A stretch of DNA of 5,153 nucleotides from Clostridia bacterium (GTDB lineage Bacteria > Bacillota_A > Clostridia > Christensenellales > Aristaeellaceae). Shown in pieces: positions 1 to 5,098 of this stretch. Under the pieces are notes generated by a model. It did not search any database. It was not told where the DNA came from and saw only the letters and a program-made list of their open reading frames with translations. Every line of letters begins with the position of its first letter. Within the stretch, counting starts at the first letter, position 1. The stretch lies in contig JAGBAU010000146.1 of the NCBI GenBank assembly GCA_017938785.1, positions 1-5,153 of the forward strand, given 5' to 3'. The position numbers and the translations under genes are program-made.

Positions 1-413
1 AGTATTCCCCGATCGGCGAAATTGCAACCATCGCCAAGGATTACACCGATTCCCTCTACCGCACGCTGGGCCATGTGGCGTTGATCAGCGACCGGGATGC
101 GGTGGTTTCCGCATCCGGCGCAAACAAGCGGGAGTATGCGGAGAAGCCGCTCAGCCAGGAGGTGGACAATATCCTCCAGTCCCGGCAGATGCAGGTGCTG
201 AACCTGTCCTCCGGCATGAAGATGATTCCCGTCACCAACGACGACCGGCCGGACGCCTATTCCGCGCAGATCGTCGCGCCCATCCTAGCGGACGGCGAAA
301 TCATCGGCAGCCTCATCCTGCTCAGTCGGGAATCCGGCGTGCAGATGAGCGATATCGACCAGAAGGTTGCGGAAACCACCGCGAATATCGTGGGCCGGCA
401 GATGGAACAGTGA
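1..413 (+). CDS. spoVT: Stage V sporulation protein T, C-terminal part (5' end outside window)
   Basis: This is the 3' part of a SpoVT gene, read in the frame whose first complete codon starts at base 3; it gives 136 residues before TGA at 411-413. SpoVT is a forespore transcription factor that tunes sigma-G-dependent genes late in sporulation. It has an N-terminal AbrB/SpoVT DNA-binding swapped-hairpin domain and a C-terminal GAF-like domain. The window starts at the YSPI motif that follows the AbrB domain in Bacillus SpoVT, so what is visible is the linker helix plus the whole GAF-like domain. The recognisable stretches are the start (YSPIGEIA), the GHVALISDRDAVVSASG strand region, the IVAPILADGEIIGSLIL strand and the family-typical end (RQMEQ). 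From the roughly 178-residue Bacillus protein, I infer that about 45-50 residues are missing upstream. The lost 5' end is only the window edge; I see no frameshift. No clear terminator follows the stop. Family assignment rests on remembered similarity, but the match runs over the full visible length. Confidence 0.93.
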   Translation, partial: YSPIGEIATIAKDYTDSLYRTLGHVALISDRDAVVSASGANKREYAEKPLSQEVDNILQSRQMQVLNLSSGMKMIPVTNDDRPDAYSAQIVAPILADGEIIGSLILLSRESGVQMSDIDQKVAETTANIVGRQMEQ

Positions 414-424
414 TCCCTGCGCCC

Positions 425-453
425 TTGCGGCGGGAGGAGCTTTGTGATAGAAT
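425..453 (+). promoter_or_regulatory. Predicted sigma-A promoter for mazG
   Basis: TTGCGG at 425-430 (3 of 6 matches to the -35 consensus) is separated by exactly 17 bp from TAGAAT at 448-453 (5 of 6 matches to the -10 consensus). The predicted start of transcription is near 458-461, leaving a leader of about 25 nt before the mazG ATG at 486. The good -10 and ideal spacing support it, and the weak -35 suggests modest strength or activator help. It would give mazG expression independent of the sporulation gene upstream. Confidence 0.5.
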
Positions 454-456
454 AAG

Positions 457-478
457 CACATCCCAAAACCTGGATGTG
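457..478. repeat. Perfect 7-bp inverted repeat at the predicted mazG transcription start
   Basis: CACATCC at 457-463 and GGATGTG at 472-478 are perfect inverted repeats around an 8-base spacer. The left arm covers the predicted +1 and the right arm ends 7 bases before the ATG. As DNA it could be an operator for a dimeric repressor. As RNA it would be a hairpin at the very 5' end of the message, and it would cover the only Shine-Dalgarno-like bases (GGA at 472-474). No U-tract follows, so it is not a terminator. Its function is inferred. Confidence 0.45.
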
Positions 479-485
479 ATGTAAA

Positions 486-1880
486 ATGAAACAGATTACG
501 GTGATCGGCGTAGGCCTGGAAAAGGGCCAGCTGACCCTGGACGCCGTTGAAGCGCTGAGCTGTGGAGCCCGTGTGATTCTGCACACGGGCCGCATTGGCT
601 GCTCTGAATGGCTGGAAGAAAAGGAGATTCCCTTTGAAACCCTGGACGCGCTCTATGACGCCTGTGAGGATTTCGACGAGCATGCGGAACATGCCGCCGA
701 TCATATCCTTGAAGCAGCGATGGAGCAGGATGTGGTCTATGCCGTCTACGATGTGCGCGACCGCAGCGTGCTCAAGCTCTCCCAGCGGGATGTAAAGATG
801 CGCGTGATCGCAGGCCCGCCGGTGGAGGGTGCGCTGTTGGCCCGCCTGGACGGCGCGACCCGCATGCTGGAGGCATCCGATTGGGAGAATTTCCGCCTGT
901 CCGCCATGGAAAACGCCCTGGTGCGCGAACTCAACAGCCGTGAGCTCACCTCTGAGGTGAAATTGAAGCTCATGGAATGCTACCCGGACGAGACCCGGTG
1001 CTTTTTGCTCAACGGCGACGGCAGCGTTGCCCGCGTTCCGCTGTATGACCTGGACCGCCTGAAGAAGTATGACCACCGCTCCTGCGCCTTGATTCCCGCC
1101 CAGCGGGACCTGATGCAGCTGGAACGCTATTCCTTCGATGAACTGGTGCAGATCATGCACATCCTGCAGGGCCCGGACGGCTGCCCCTGGGATAAGGATC
1201 AGACCCACGAATCCCTGCGTCCCTTCATGCTGGAGGAGACCTACGAGGCCATCGACGCCATCAACGAAGGCGATACCGACCACCTCTATGATGAACTGGG
1301 CGATATGCTGATGATGATCGTCATGCATGCCGAAATCGCGAAGAACCACGGCGAATTCGACATCAGCGACGCCACCACCGCCATCAGCCGGAAGATGATC
1401 GAGCGCCATACCCATATCTTCGGCAGCGACAGCGCAAAGGATGCGGATTCCGTGCTGGACCTGTGGGCCGTCAACAAGATGAAGGAGCGCGGCCAGCAGA
1501 CCCGCACAGAGGTTCTGCGCGAGGTTTCCCGCAGCATTCCCGCCCTGATGCGCGGCTGCAAGCTGATGAGCAAGGCTGCGCGCGCAGGCGTGGAGGCAGG
1601 GGATGTGCATGCGCTGGCCGGCGAGGCTGCCGAGGCTGTAAAGAAGTGCGCAGGCAGCGCCGAGGCTGAAGCTGCGCTGGGAGATGCGCTGCTGCTGGTA
1701 TGTGCGCTGGCACGTGCCGCCAAGGTGGATCCGGAAATCGCCCTCAACGAGGCGCTGGACCGCTTCGTGGACCGCTTTGCAAAGCTGGAGGAAAACCTGA
1801 AAAAACAGGGGATCTCCATGCCGGATGAAGCCGGAAAGGCTGCCCAATATTGGGATTGCGTAAAATTGCGCGAAAATTGA
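486..1880 (+). CDS. mazG: YabN-type MazG nucleotide pyrophosphohydrolase with degenerate tetrapyrrole-methylase-like N-terminus
   Basis: This 464-residue cytoplasmic protein has the two-part layout of Bacillus YabN (about 490 residues). Residues 1-205 align in outline with a tetrapyrrole (uroporphyrin-III/corrin) methylase fold, starting MKQITVIGVG and ending VPLYDLDRL...SCALIPAQ. The SAM-site motifs look lost: the usual G-x-G-x-G-D loop reads GVGLEKGQ, and the PGHP motif after VVYAV reads YDVRDRS. Residues 215-345 are a MazG all-alpha NTP pyrophosphohydrolase that hydrolyses (d)NTPs to NMP and PPi. This part has GPDGCPWDKDQTHESLRP (229-246), the EExxE motif at E250, E251 and E254, and ExxD at E270 and D273, so its Mg2+ site is complete. 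Residues 349-440 are a second MazG-like repeat lacking the ExxD glutamate (ALGD at 397-400). The start is fixed by an in-frame TGA at 477-479 just upstream. The Shine-Dalgarno is weak (GGA at 472-474). A role in removing aberrant nucleotides is inferred from the family. Confidence 0.9.
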   Translation: MKQITVIGVGLEKGQLTLDAVEALSCGARVILHTGRIGCSEWLEEKEIPFETLDALYDACEDFDEHAEHAADHILEAAMEQDVVYAVYDVRDRSVLKLSQRDVKMRVIAGPPVEGALLARLDGATRMLEASDWENFRLSAMENALVRELNSRELTSEVKLKLMECYPDETRCFLLNGDGSVARVPLYDLDRLKKYDHRSCALIPAQRDLMQLERYSFDELVQIMHILQGPDGCPWDKDQTHESLRPFMLEETYEAIDAINEGDTDHLYDELGDMLMMIVMHAEIAKNHGEFDISDATTAISRKMIERHTHIFGSDSAKDADSVLDLWAVNKMKERGQQTRTEVLREVSRSIPALMRGCKLMSKAARAGVEAGDVHALAGEAAEAVKKCAGSAEAEAALGDALLLVCALARAAKVDPEIALNEALDRFVDRFAKLEENLKKQGISMPDEAGKAAQYWDCVKLREN

Positions 1881-1925
1881 TGCGGATAGCAGGAATTGAC
1901 GTATGAACAGCGAAATAATCACTGT

Positions 1926-1960
1926 TATTCGAATATGGATACATTTGTTTCGAATCGAAT
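1926..1960. repeat. TTCGAAT box cluster upstream of hup (candidate operator)
   Basis: The 99-bp gap before hup is AT-rich and holds TTCGAAT at 1928-1934 and again at 1949-1955, exactly 21 bp apart (two helical turns). The first box is the centre of a 10-bp perfect palindrome, TATTCGAATA (1926-1935). The second belongs to an interrupted palindrome, TTCGA-A-TCGAA (1949-1959), and runs into a third partial box, TCGAAT (1955-1960). Such phased palindromes resemble binding sites for a dimeric regulator lying between a promoter and the ribosome-binding site. TTGACG at 1896-1901 is a possible -35, but no well-spaced -10 follows. Regulatory function is inferred. Confidence 0.4.
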
Positions 1961-1979
1961 GAATGGAGGAAACAACGCT

Positions 1980-2249
1980 ATGAACAAAGCTACTCTGATC
2001 GCCAAGGTCGCAGAAAAGTCCGCCCTGAATAAGAAGCAGGCAGAGGCAGCCCTCGCCGCTTTCACCGATACCGTAGTTGAAGCCCTCAAGGAAGGCGACA
2101 AGGTTCAGCTGATGGGTTTCGGCACCTTCGAGATCAAGGAACGCGCCGCCCGCACCGGCCGCAAGCCGTCCACCGGCGAAACCATCGAAATCCCCGCAAA
2201 GAAGTCTCCCGTCTTCAAGGCAGGCAAGGGCTTCAAGGATCAGTTCTGA
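1980..2249 (+). CDS. hup: DNA-binding protein HU
   Basis: This 89-residue protein is the full usual length of HU (about 90). It starts MNKATLIAKVAEKSALNKKQAEAAL, the helix-turn-helix dimerisation part of the family. It continues with VQLMGFGTFEIKERAARTGR (about 42-61) and the beta-arm signature RKPSTGETIEIP, where P63 is the DNA-intercalating proline. It ends with the C-terminal helix SPVFKAGKGFKDQF. HU forms dimers that bend and wrap DNA without sequence preference and shape the nucleoid. The ATG at 1980 was chosen over an upstream in-frame extension because GGAGGA lies at 1965-1970, 9 bases before it, and the family N-terminus begins exactly there. The gene sits between mazG and rqcP. In Bacillus the corresponding yabN and yabO lie close together and the HU gene hbs is elsewhere. 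A terminator-like hairpin follows 12 bases after the stop, as expected for a highly expressed short message. Confidence 0.97.
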   Translation: MNKATLIAKVAEKSALNKKQAEAALAAFTDTVVEALKEGDKVQLMGFGTFEIKERAARTGRKPSTGETIEIPAKKSPVFKAGKGFKDQF

Positions 2250-2261
2250 TTTCGATTGCTC

Positions 2262-2290
2262 AAGAGGGCTGCTGAAGGCGGCCCTCTTTT
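2262..2290 (+). terminator. Terminator-like hairpin after hup
   Basis: AAGAGGGC (2262-2269) pairs perfectly with GCCCTCTT (2281-2288). The inner bases can extend the stem (T2270-G2280, G2271-C2279, C2272-G2278) to a small loop. The 3' side ends in TCTTTT (2285-2290), a short U-run followed by C. The position directly after hup fits an intrinsic terminator. Because the U-run is short and rqcP starts only 32 bases later with no evident promoter of its own, partial readthrough (attenuation between abundant HU and scarce RqcP) is likely. That last point is inference. Confidence 0.65.
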
Positions 2291-2321
2291 CAAATTCATT
2301 CGATCGATAAACGGAGGAACA

Positions 2322-2621
2322 ATGAGCAGAAAAGCTATGGAAGCCAAAAAGCCGGTGGTAAAGGAGGCCATTACCTCCATCCGGCTGGATCGCTTTTTGA
2401 AAATTTCCCGCATCATCAAGCGCAGAAGCGTTGCCAACGACGCCTGCTCCACCGGCCATATCACCGTGAACGGCAAGGAGGGCAAGCCCGGAACCAGCGT
2501 GAAGGTGGGCGATGTGCTGGGCATTCGCTTCGGCGAACAGTACCATGAATATGAAATCCTGACCATCGCGGAACATGCGGCCAAGCAGGATGCTTCCAGC
2601 ATGTACCGCCCGAAGACATGA
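2322..2621 (+). CDS. rqcP: S4-domain RNA-binding protein RqcP (YabO/Hsp15-like)
   Basis: This 99-residue protein carries an S4 RNA-binding domain from residue 21: RLDRFLKISRIIKRRSVANDACSTGHITVNGK, then KPGTSVKVGDVLGIRFG. It matches Bacillus YabO, now RqcP. In Bacillus RqcP works with RqcH on stalled 50S-peptidyl-tRNA complexes and keeps peptidyl-tRNA in place during addition of alanine tails that mark the nascent chain for degradation. The ATG at 2322 was chosen because GGAGG (2313-2317) stands 4 bases before it. An upstream in-frame TTG extension would run through the hup terminator and lacks such a site. Compared with Bacillus YabO, which begins directly at MRLDKFLK, this protein has about 20 extra mostly charged residues at its N-terminus. 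Its ATG-A end overlaps the ispDF start by 4 bases. The family also includes Hsp15 of E. coli, but the small size and the yabN neighbourhood favour RqcP. Confidence 0.9.
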   Translation: MSRKAMEAKKPVVKEAITSIRLDRFLKISRIIKRRSVANDACSTGHITVNGKEGKPGTSVKVGDVLGIRFGEQYHEYEILTIAEHAAKQDASSMYRPKT

Positions 2622-3784
2622 GCGCCTGGTGTGTGCTGCTGGCGGCAGGCAAGGGAAGCCGTTCAGGACTGGACGTGAACAAGGTTTTCTTCCGCTGGCA
2701 GGGCAGGAGCGTGCTCTCCCGCTGCATCGACGCGCTGGCTGCGGCCGACGCCTACGACGGCATCGTGCTGGTGCTCTCCGAGGCGGAACTGCCTGCATAT
2801 CGTGAACTGACTGCGCTGGAAGGCGAGAACCCGCTGGTGAAGCAGATCGTCTTCGGCGGCGCAACCCGCCGGGACAGCGGCTTCAACGGCCTGAAGGCTG
2901 TGCCCGGGGATGTGGAAATCGTATCCGTGCACGATGCGGCCCGTCCCTTCGCCTCTCCGGAGGTGATTCGCGCCACCATCGAGGACGCGAAAACCTACGG
3001 CAGCGGCGTAATCTCCACCCCCGTGGTGGATACCATCAAGCAGGTGAACCCGGAGACCGGCCTGGTCACCACGCCGGAGCGTTCCACCCTCCGCGCGGTG
3101 CAGACCCCCCAGAGCTTCAACTACAAACAACTGATGGAGGCCCATATGCGTGCCCAGGAAGAAAACTTCGCCGTCACCGATGACGCCATGCTCTACGAGC
3201 ATATGTACGGTTCGGTGCATCTCTCGTCCGCTCCCGACGCGGAGAAGAACATCAAGCTCACCAATCCCCAGGATTTTGAAAAGCTGGGCGGCAATTTCCA
3301 GCCCGCCATGCGCGTGGGCTCCGGCTATGATGCGCATCGCCTGGCCGAGGGCAGAAAGCTGATCCTCTGCGGCGTGGAAGTGCCCCATACCCGCGGCCTG
3401 GACGGTCATTCCGATGCGGATGTGGCTGTGCATGCGCTGATGGACGCCATCCTCGGCGCGCTGGGCGAGGGTGATATCGGCAAGCATTTCCCGGACAGCG
3501 ATATGCGCTACAAGGGCATCTCCTCCATGCTGCTGCTGGAGCATGTGATGGCGCTCACGAAGCAGCGCGGCTATGCCGTGATGAATGCGGATGTGACCAT
3601 CGTTGCCCAGAAGCCCAAGCTGGCATCCTTCATTCCGCAGATGCGGGAAAACATCGCCAACGCCATGGGCGTGGATGTGAACTGTGCAAACGTGAAGGCG
3701 ACCACCACCGAACGCATGGGCTTTGAGGGCGAGGAAACCGGCATCTCCTCCCAGGCTGTGGTGCTGCTGAACCGGATTGGATAA
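2618..3784 (+). CDS. ispDF: Bifunctional IspD/IspF enzyme of the MEP isoprenoid pathway
   Basis: The 388 residues form two complete enzymes in one chain. Residues 1-225 are IspD (2-C-methyl-D-erythritol 4-phosphate cytidylyltransferase). They include the CTP-binding loop LLAAGKGSRSG with R15, NK at 21-22 where many homologues have PK, VHDAARPF (104-111), TPVVDTIK (134-141), TPQSF (163-167), TDDA (187-190) and K213 in NIKLTNPQDF. Residues 230-388 are IspF (2-C-methyl-D-erythritol 2,4-cyclodiphosphate synthase). They include metal ligands D238 and H240 in GYDAHRL and H272, with GHSDADV, GDIGKHFPDSD (285-295), KATTTERMGF (360-369) and GISSQAVVLL. The two catalyse non-consecutive steps of IPP/DMAPP synthesis; IspE acts between them and is not in this window. 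Only a short linker joins the domains. There is no Shine-Dalgarno; the ATG overlaps the rqcP stop (ATGA), so translation is probably coupled. All catalytic residues that I can place are present. Confidence 0.96.
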   Translation: MSAWCVLLAAGKGSRSGLDVNKVFFRWQGRSVLSRCIDALAAADAYDGIVLVLSEAELPAYRELTALEGENPLVKQIVFGGATRRDSGFNGLKAVPGDVEIVSVHDAARPFASPEVIRATIEDAKTYGSGVISTPVVDTIKQVNPETGLVTTPERSTLRAVQTPQSFNYKQLMEAHMRAQEENFAVTDDAMLYEHMYGSVHLSSAPDAEKNIKLTNPQDFEKLGGNFQPAMRVGSGYDAHRLAEGRKLILCGVEVPHTRGLDGHSDADVAVHALMDAILGALGEGDIGKHFPDSDMRYKGISSMLLLEHVMALTKQRGYAVMNADVTIVAQKPKLASFIPQMRENIANAMGVDVNCANVKATTTERMGFEGEETGISSQAVVLLNRIG

Positions 3785-3806
3785 ACGAAAGACTGAGGTG
3801 AAACAA

Positions 3807-4520
3807 ATGATCGGTATTCTTTGTGCATTGGAGCAGGAAATCGAACTGCTGCTTCAGAATGTTGAAAATCCCGAAACCCATAAAAAGTGCGGCTATGATT
3901 ACGTGATCGGCACCCTGCGCGGCAAGCGCGTCATCCTGTGCAAGTGCGGCATCGGCAAGGTAAACGCCGCTGTGTGCTGCCAGACCATGCTGCTCACCTG
4001 GCCGGTGAAGCTGGTCATCAATTCCGGCGTGGCCGGCGCACTGCGCGAACCCCTGGAAATCGGCGATATCTGCGTGGCCACGGACCTTGTGCAGCACGAT
4101 GTGGATACCACCGCCGTGGGCGATCCCGTGGGCTTTGTATCCACCGTGAACCAGACCTACTTCCGCTGCGCGGAATGGGCGGTGAGCGGCATCCTGAACG
4201 CCGCCAAGTCCTTTGACGGCGTGCGCGCCCTGCCCGGCAGAATTGCTTCCGGTGACCAGTTCGTGCATGAACAAGCCGTGAAGGACCGCATCGTGCGCCT
4301 CTTCGACGCATCTGCCGTGGAAATGGAGGGCGGCGCAATCTCCCAGGTGTGCTTCATCAACGGTGTGGACTGCGCTGTGATCCGCGCAATCTCCGATTCC
4401 TCCAGCGGCAAGCATCATATGGAATACCAGGAATTCATGCCCATGGCGGCCAAAACCTCCGCCGATGTGGTCATGCGCTTCCTGGAAGGCGATTATTTTG
4501 AGAAGAAACGGGCGCTTTAA
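3807..4520 (+). CDS. mtnN: 5'-Methylthioadenosine/S-adenosylhomocysteine nucleosidase
   Basis: This 237-residue protein matches MTA/SAH nucleosidase (Pfs, about 230 residues). The enzyme cleaves the glycosidic bond of 5'-methylthioadenosine and S-adenosylhomocysteine to adenine plus the ribose thioether. It thereby removes SAM by-products that inhibit methyltransferases and feeds methionine salvage. The visible motifs are IGILCALEQEIELL with E11 (equivalent to E. coli Glu12), CGIGKVNAA (47-55), INSGVAGAL (71-79), VEMEGGAISQV with E172 and E174, and VIRAISDSS with D197 as the catalytic aspartate. The active site therefore appears intact. The ATG at 3807 was preferred over an in-frame TTG at 3777 because GAGGTG (3795-3800) lies 6 bases upstream and MIGI is the family N-terminus. 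The gene starts 22 bases after ispDF and is probably the last of that transcript. The protein has ten cysteines, which is many for its size. Its stop codon lies in the loop of the terminator that follows. Confidence 0.93.
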   Translation: MIGILCALEQEIELLLQNVENPETHKKCGYDYVIGTLRGKRVILCKCGIGKVNAAVCCQTMLLTWPVKLVINSGVAGALREPLEIGDICVATDLVQHDVDTTAVGDPVGFVSTVNQTYFRCAEWAVSGILNAAKSFDGVRALPGRIASGDQFVHEQAVKDRIVRLFDASAVEMEGGAISQVCFINGVDCAVIRAISDSSSGKHHMEYQEFMPMAAKTSADVVMRFLEGDYFEKKRAL

Positions 4521-4537
4521 GCCCGTTTCTTTCTTTT
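4503..4537 (+). terminator. Strong intrinsic terminator overlapping the mtnN 3' end
   Basis: AGAAACGGGC (4504-4513) is the exact reverse complement of GCCCGTTTCT (4521-4530), and A4503-T4531 adds an eleventh pair. The 7-base loop (4514-4520) ends with the mtnN stop codon TAA. A pyrimidine-rich, mostly T tract runs to 4537. The hairpin separates the mazG-to-mtnN block from the ctsR unit. The last five sense codons of mtnN form part of the stem and loop, so a ribosome reaching the stop would cover the hairpin. Confidence 0.9.
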
Positions 4538-4542
4538 ACCTC

Positions 4543-4571
4543 TTGCCAAAGTGCCGTTTGGAAGGTATAAT
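4543..4571 (+). promoter_or_regulatory. Sigma-A promoter of the ctsR operon
   Basis: TTGCCA at 4543-4548 (5 of 6 matches to the -35 consensus) and TATAAT at 4566-4571 (perfect -10) are separated by exactly 17 bp. Transcription should start near 4577-4579, giving a leader of about 45 nt with a strong ribosome-binding site, AAGGAGGT (4608-4615), 8 bases before the ctsR ATG. This is the best promoter in the window; repression by CtsR would be needed to keep it low in unstressed cells. Confidence 0.9.
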
Positions 4572-4588
4572 AGTCAAAGATAGTCAGA
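4572..4588 (+). promoter_or_regulatory. CtsR operator (CtsR box)
   Basis: AGTCAAA (4572-4578), spacer GAT and AGTCAGA (4582-4588) fit the CtsR heptad direct repeat, (A/G)GTCAAA-NAN-(A/G)GTCAAA, with a single mismatch in the second heptad. The site begins immediately after the -10 hexamer and covers the predicted transcription start, so bound CtsR would block RNA polymerase. This indicates autoregulation of ctsR and heat-induced derepression of the operon. CtsR-box recognition is established knowledge; binding here is inferred. Confidence 0.92.
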
Positions 4589-4623
4589 AATATAAACCGG
4601 CTGTCTGAAGGAGGTCGAGGCAG

Positions 4624-5094
4624 ATGGCACAGCTCAGCGATACCATCGAGCGCTTTATCAAAGAACTGATGAGCGAAGACGCCCACATCGAACTGCGCCG
4701 CAACGAACTTGCGCAGCACTTCGGCTGTGCGCCTTCCCAGATCAATTATGTACTTGCAACCCGCTTTTCTGTGGATCACGGTTATTTGATCGAATCCCGC
4801 AGGGGCGGCGGCGGCTATGTGCGCATCGTGCGCATGCGTCCCCGGGAGGAGGGCAACCTTCTGGATGCGCTGATCAAGCGCGTGGGAAATTCCATCGATG
4901 AAGAAACGGTGCATGCCATCGTGCAGCATTTGCTGGACTGCAAGATTGTAACGCCCAATGAGGCCGCGCTTCTGCGCGCAGCCACTGCGCGCAATGCGCT
5001 CAGCCTGCCCATCAGCGGCAAGGATGTGCTGCGTGCGGCGGTATTCAAAAATATGCCGATCCAGGTTTTTCGAAATGCCGAGGGAGGTGTATAA
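4624..5094 (+). CDS. ctsR: Transcriptional repressor CtsR of class III heat-shock genes
   Basis: At 156 residues this matches full-length CtsR (Bacillus, about 154). The N-terminal winged helix-turn-helix contains ELRRNELAQHFGCAPSQINYVLATRF (23-48), with the family's recognition-helix sequence PSQINYV. It also has the wing ESRRGGGGYVRIV (57-69). The tetraglycine loop (61-64) is the thermosensing element described for CtsR, and the preceding R60 corresponds to the arginine phosphorylated by McsB in Bacillus relatives. The C-terminal helical part (about 75-156) mediates dimerisation and McsB/ClpC contact and is more divergent. CtsR represses clp genes and its own operon at normal temperature and is inactivated by heat. 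AAGGAGGT (4608-4615) precedes the ATG by 8 bases. The operator at 4572-4588 shows autoregulation. The last ctsR codons contain the mcsA ribosome-binding site. Confidence 0.97.
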   Translation: MAQLSDTIERFIKELMSEDAHIELRRNELAQHFGCAPSQINYVLATRFSVDHGYLIESRRGGGGYVRIVRMRPREEGNLLDALIKRVGNSIDEETVHAIVQHLLDCKIVTPNEAALLRAATARNALSLPISGKDVLRAAVFKNMPIQVFRNAEGGV

Positions 5095-5098
5095 ATCA

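Noticed and set aside
414..435. Possible terminator after spoVT (TCCC...GGGA)
   Set aside because: Only four outer pairs form, the interior does not pair well and no U-run follows.
1896..1930. Sigma-A promoter for hup based on TTGACG at 1896-1901
   Set aside because: The -35 is good, but no -10-like hexamer lies 16-18 bp downstream; AATAAT at 1914-1919 is only 12 bp away. I kept it as a note and did not call a promoter.
1896..1979. In-frame N-terminal extension of hup from a TTG at 1896
   Set aside because: The ribosome-binding site GGAGGA at 1965-1970 and the invariant HU N-terminus both point to ATG 1980; the extension would translate the operator-like boxes.
285..2864. Very long minus-strand open frame (859 codons)
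   Set aside because: It is antisense to mazG, hup and rqcP, all of which have clear family motifs and ribosome-binding sites. Long antisense frames are expected from GC-rich codon bias, and its translation shows low-complexity, non-protein-like composition.
2663..3544. Minus-strand open frame of 293 codons opposite ispDF
   Set aside because: It is a shadow of the ispDF coding sequence with His/Gly/Ala-rich translation, no ribosome-binding site and no recognisable domain.
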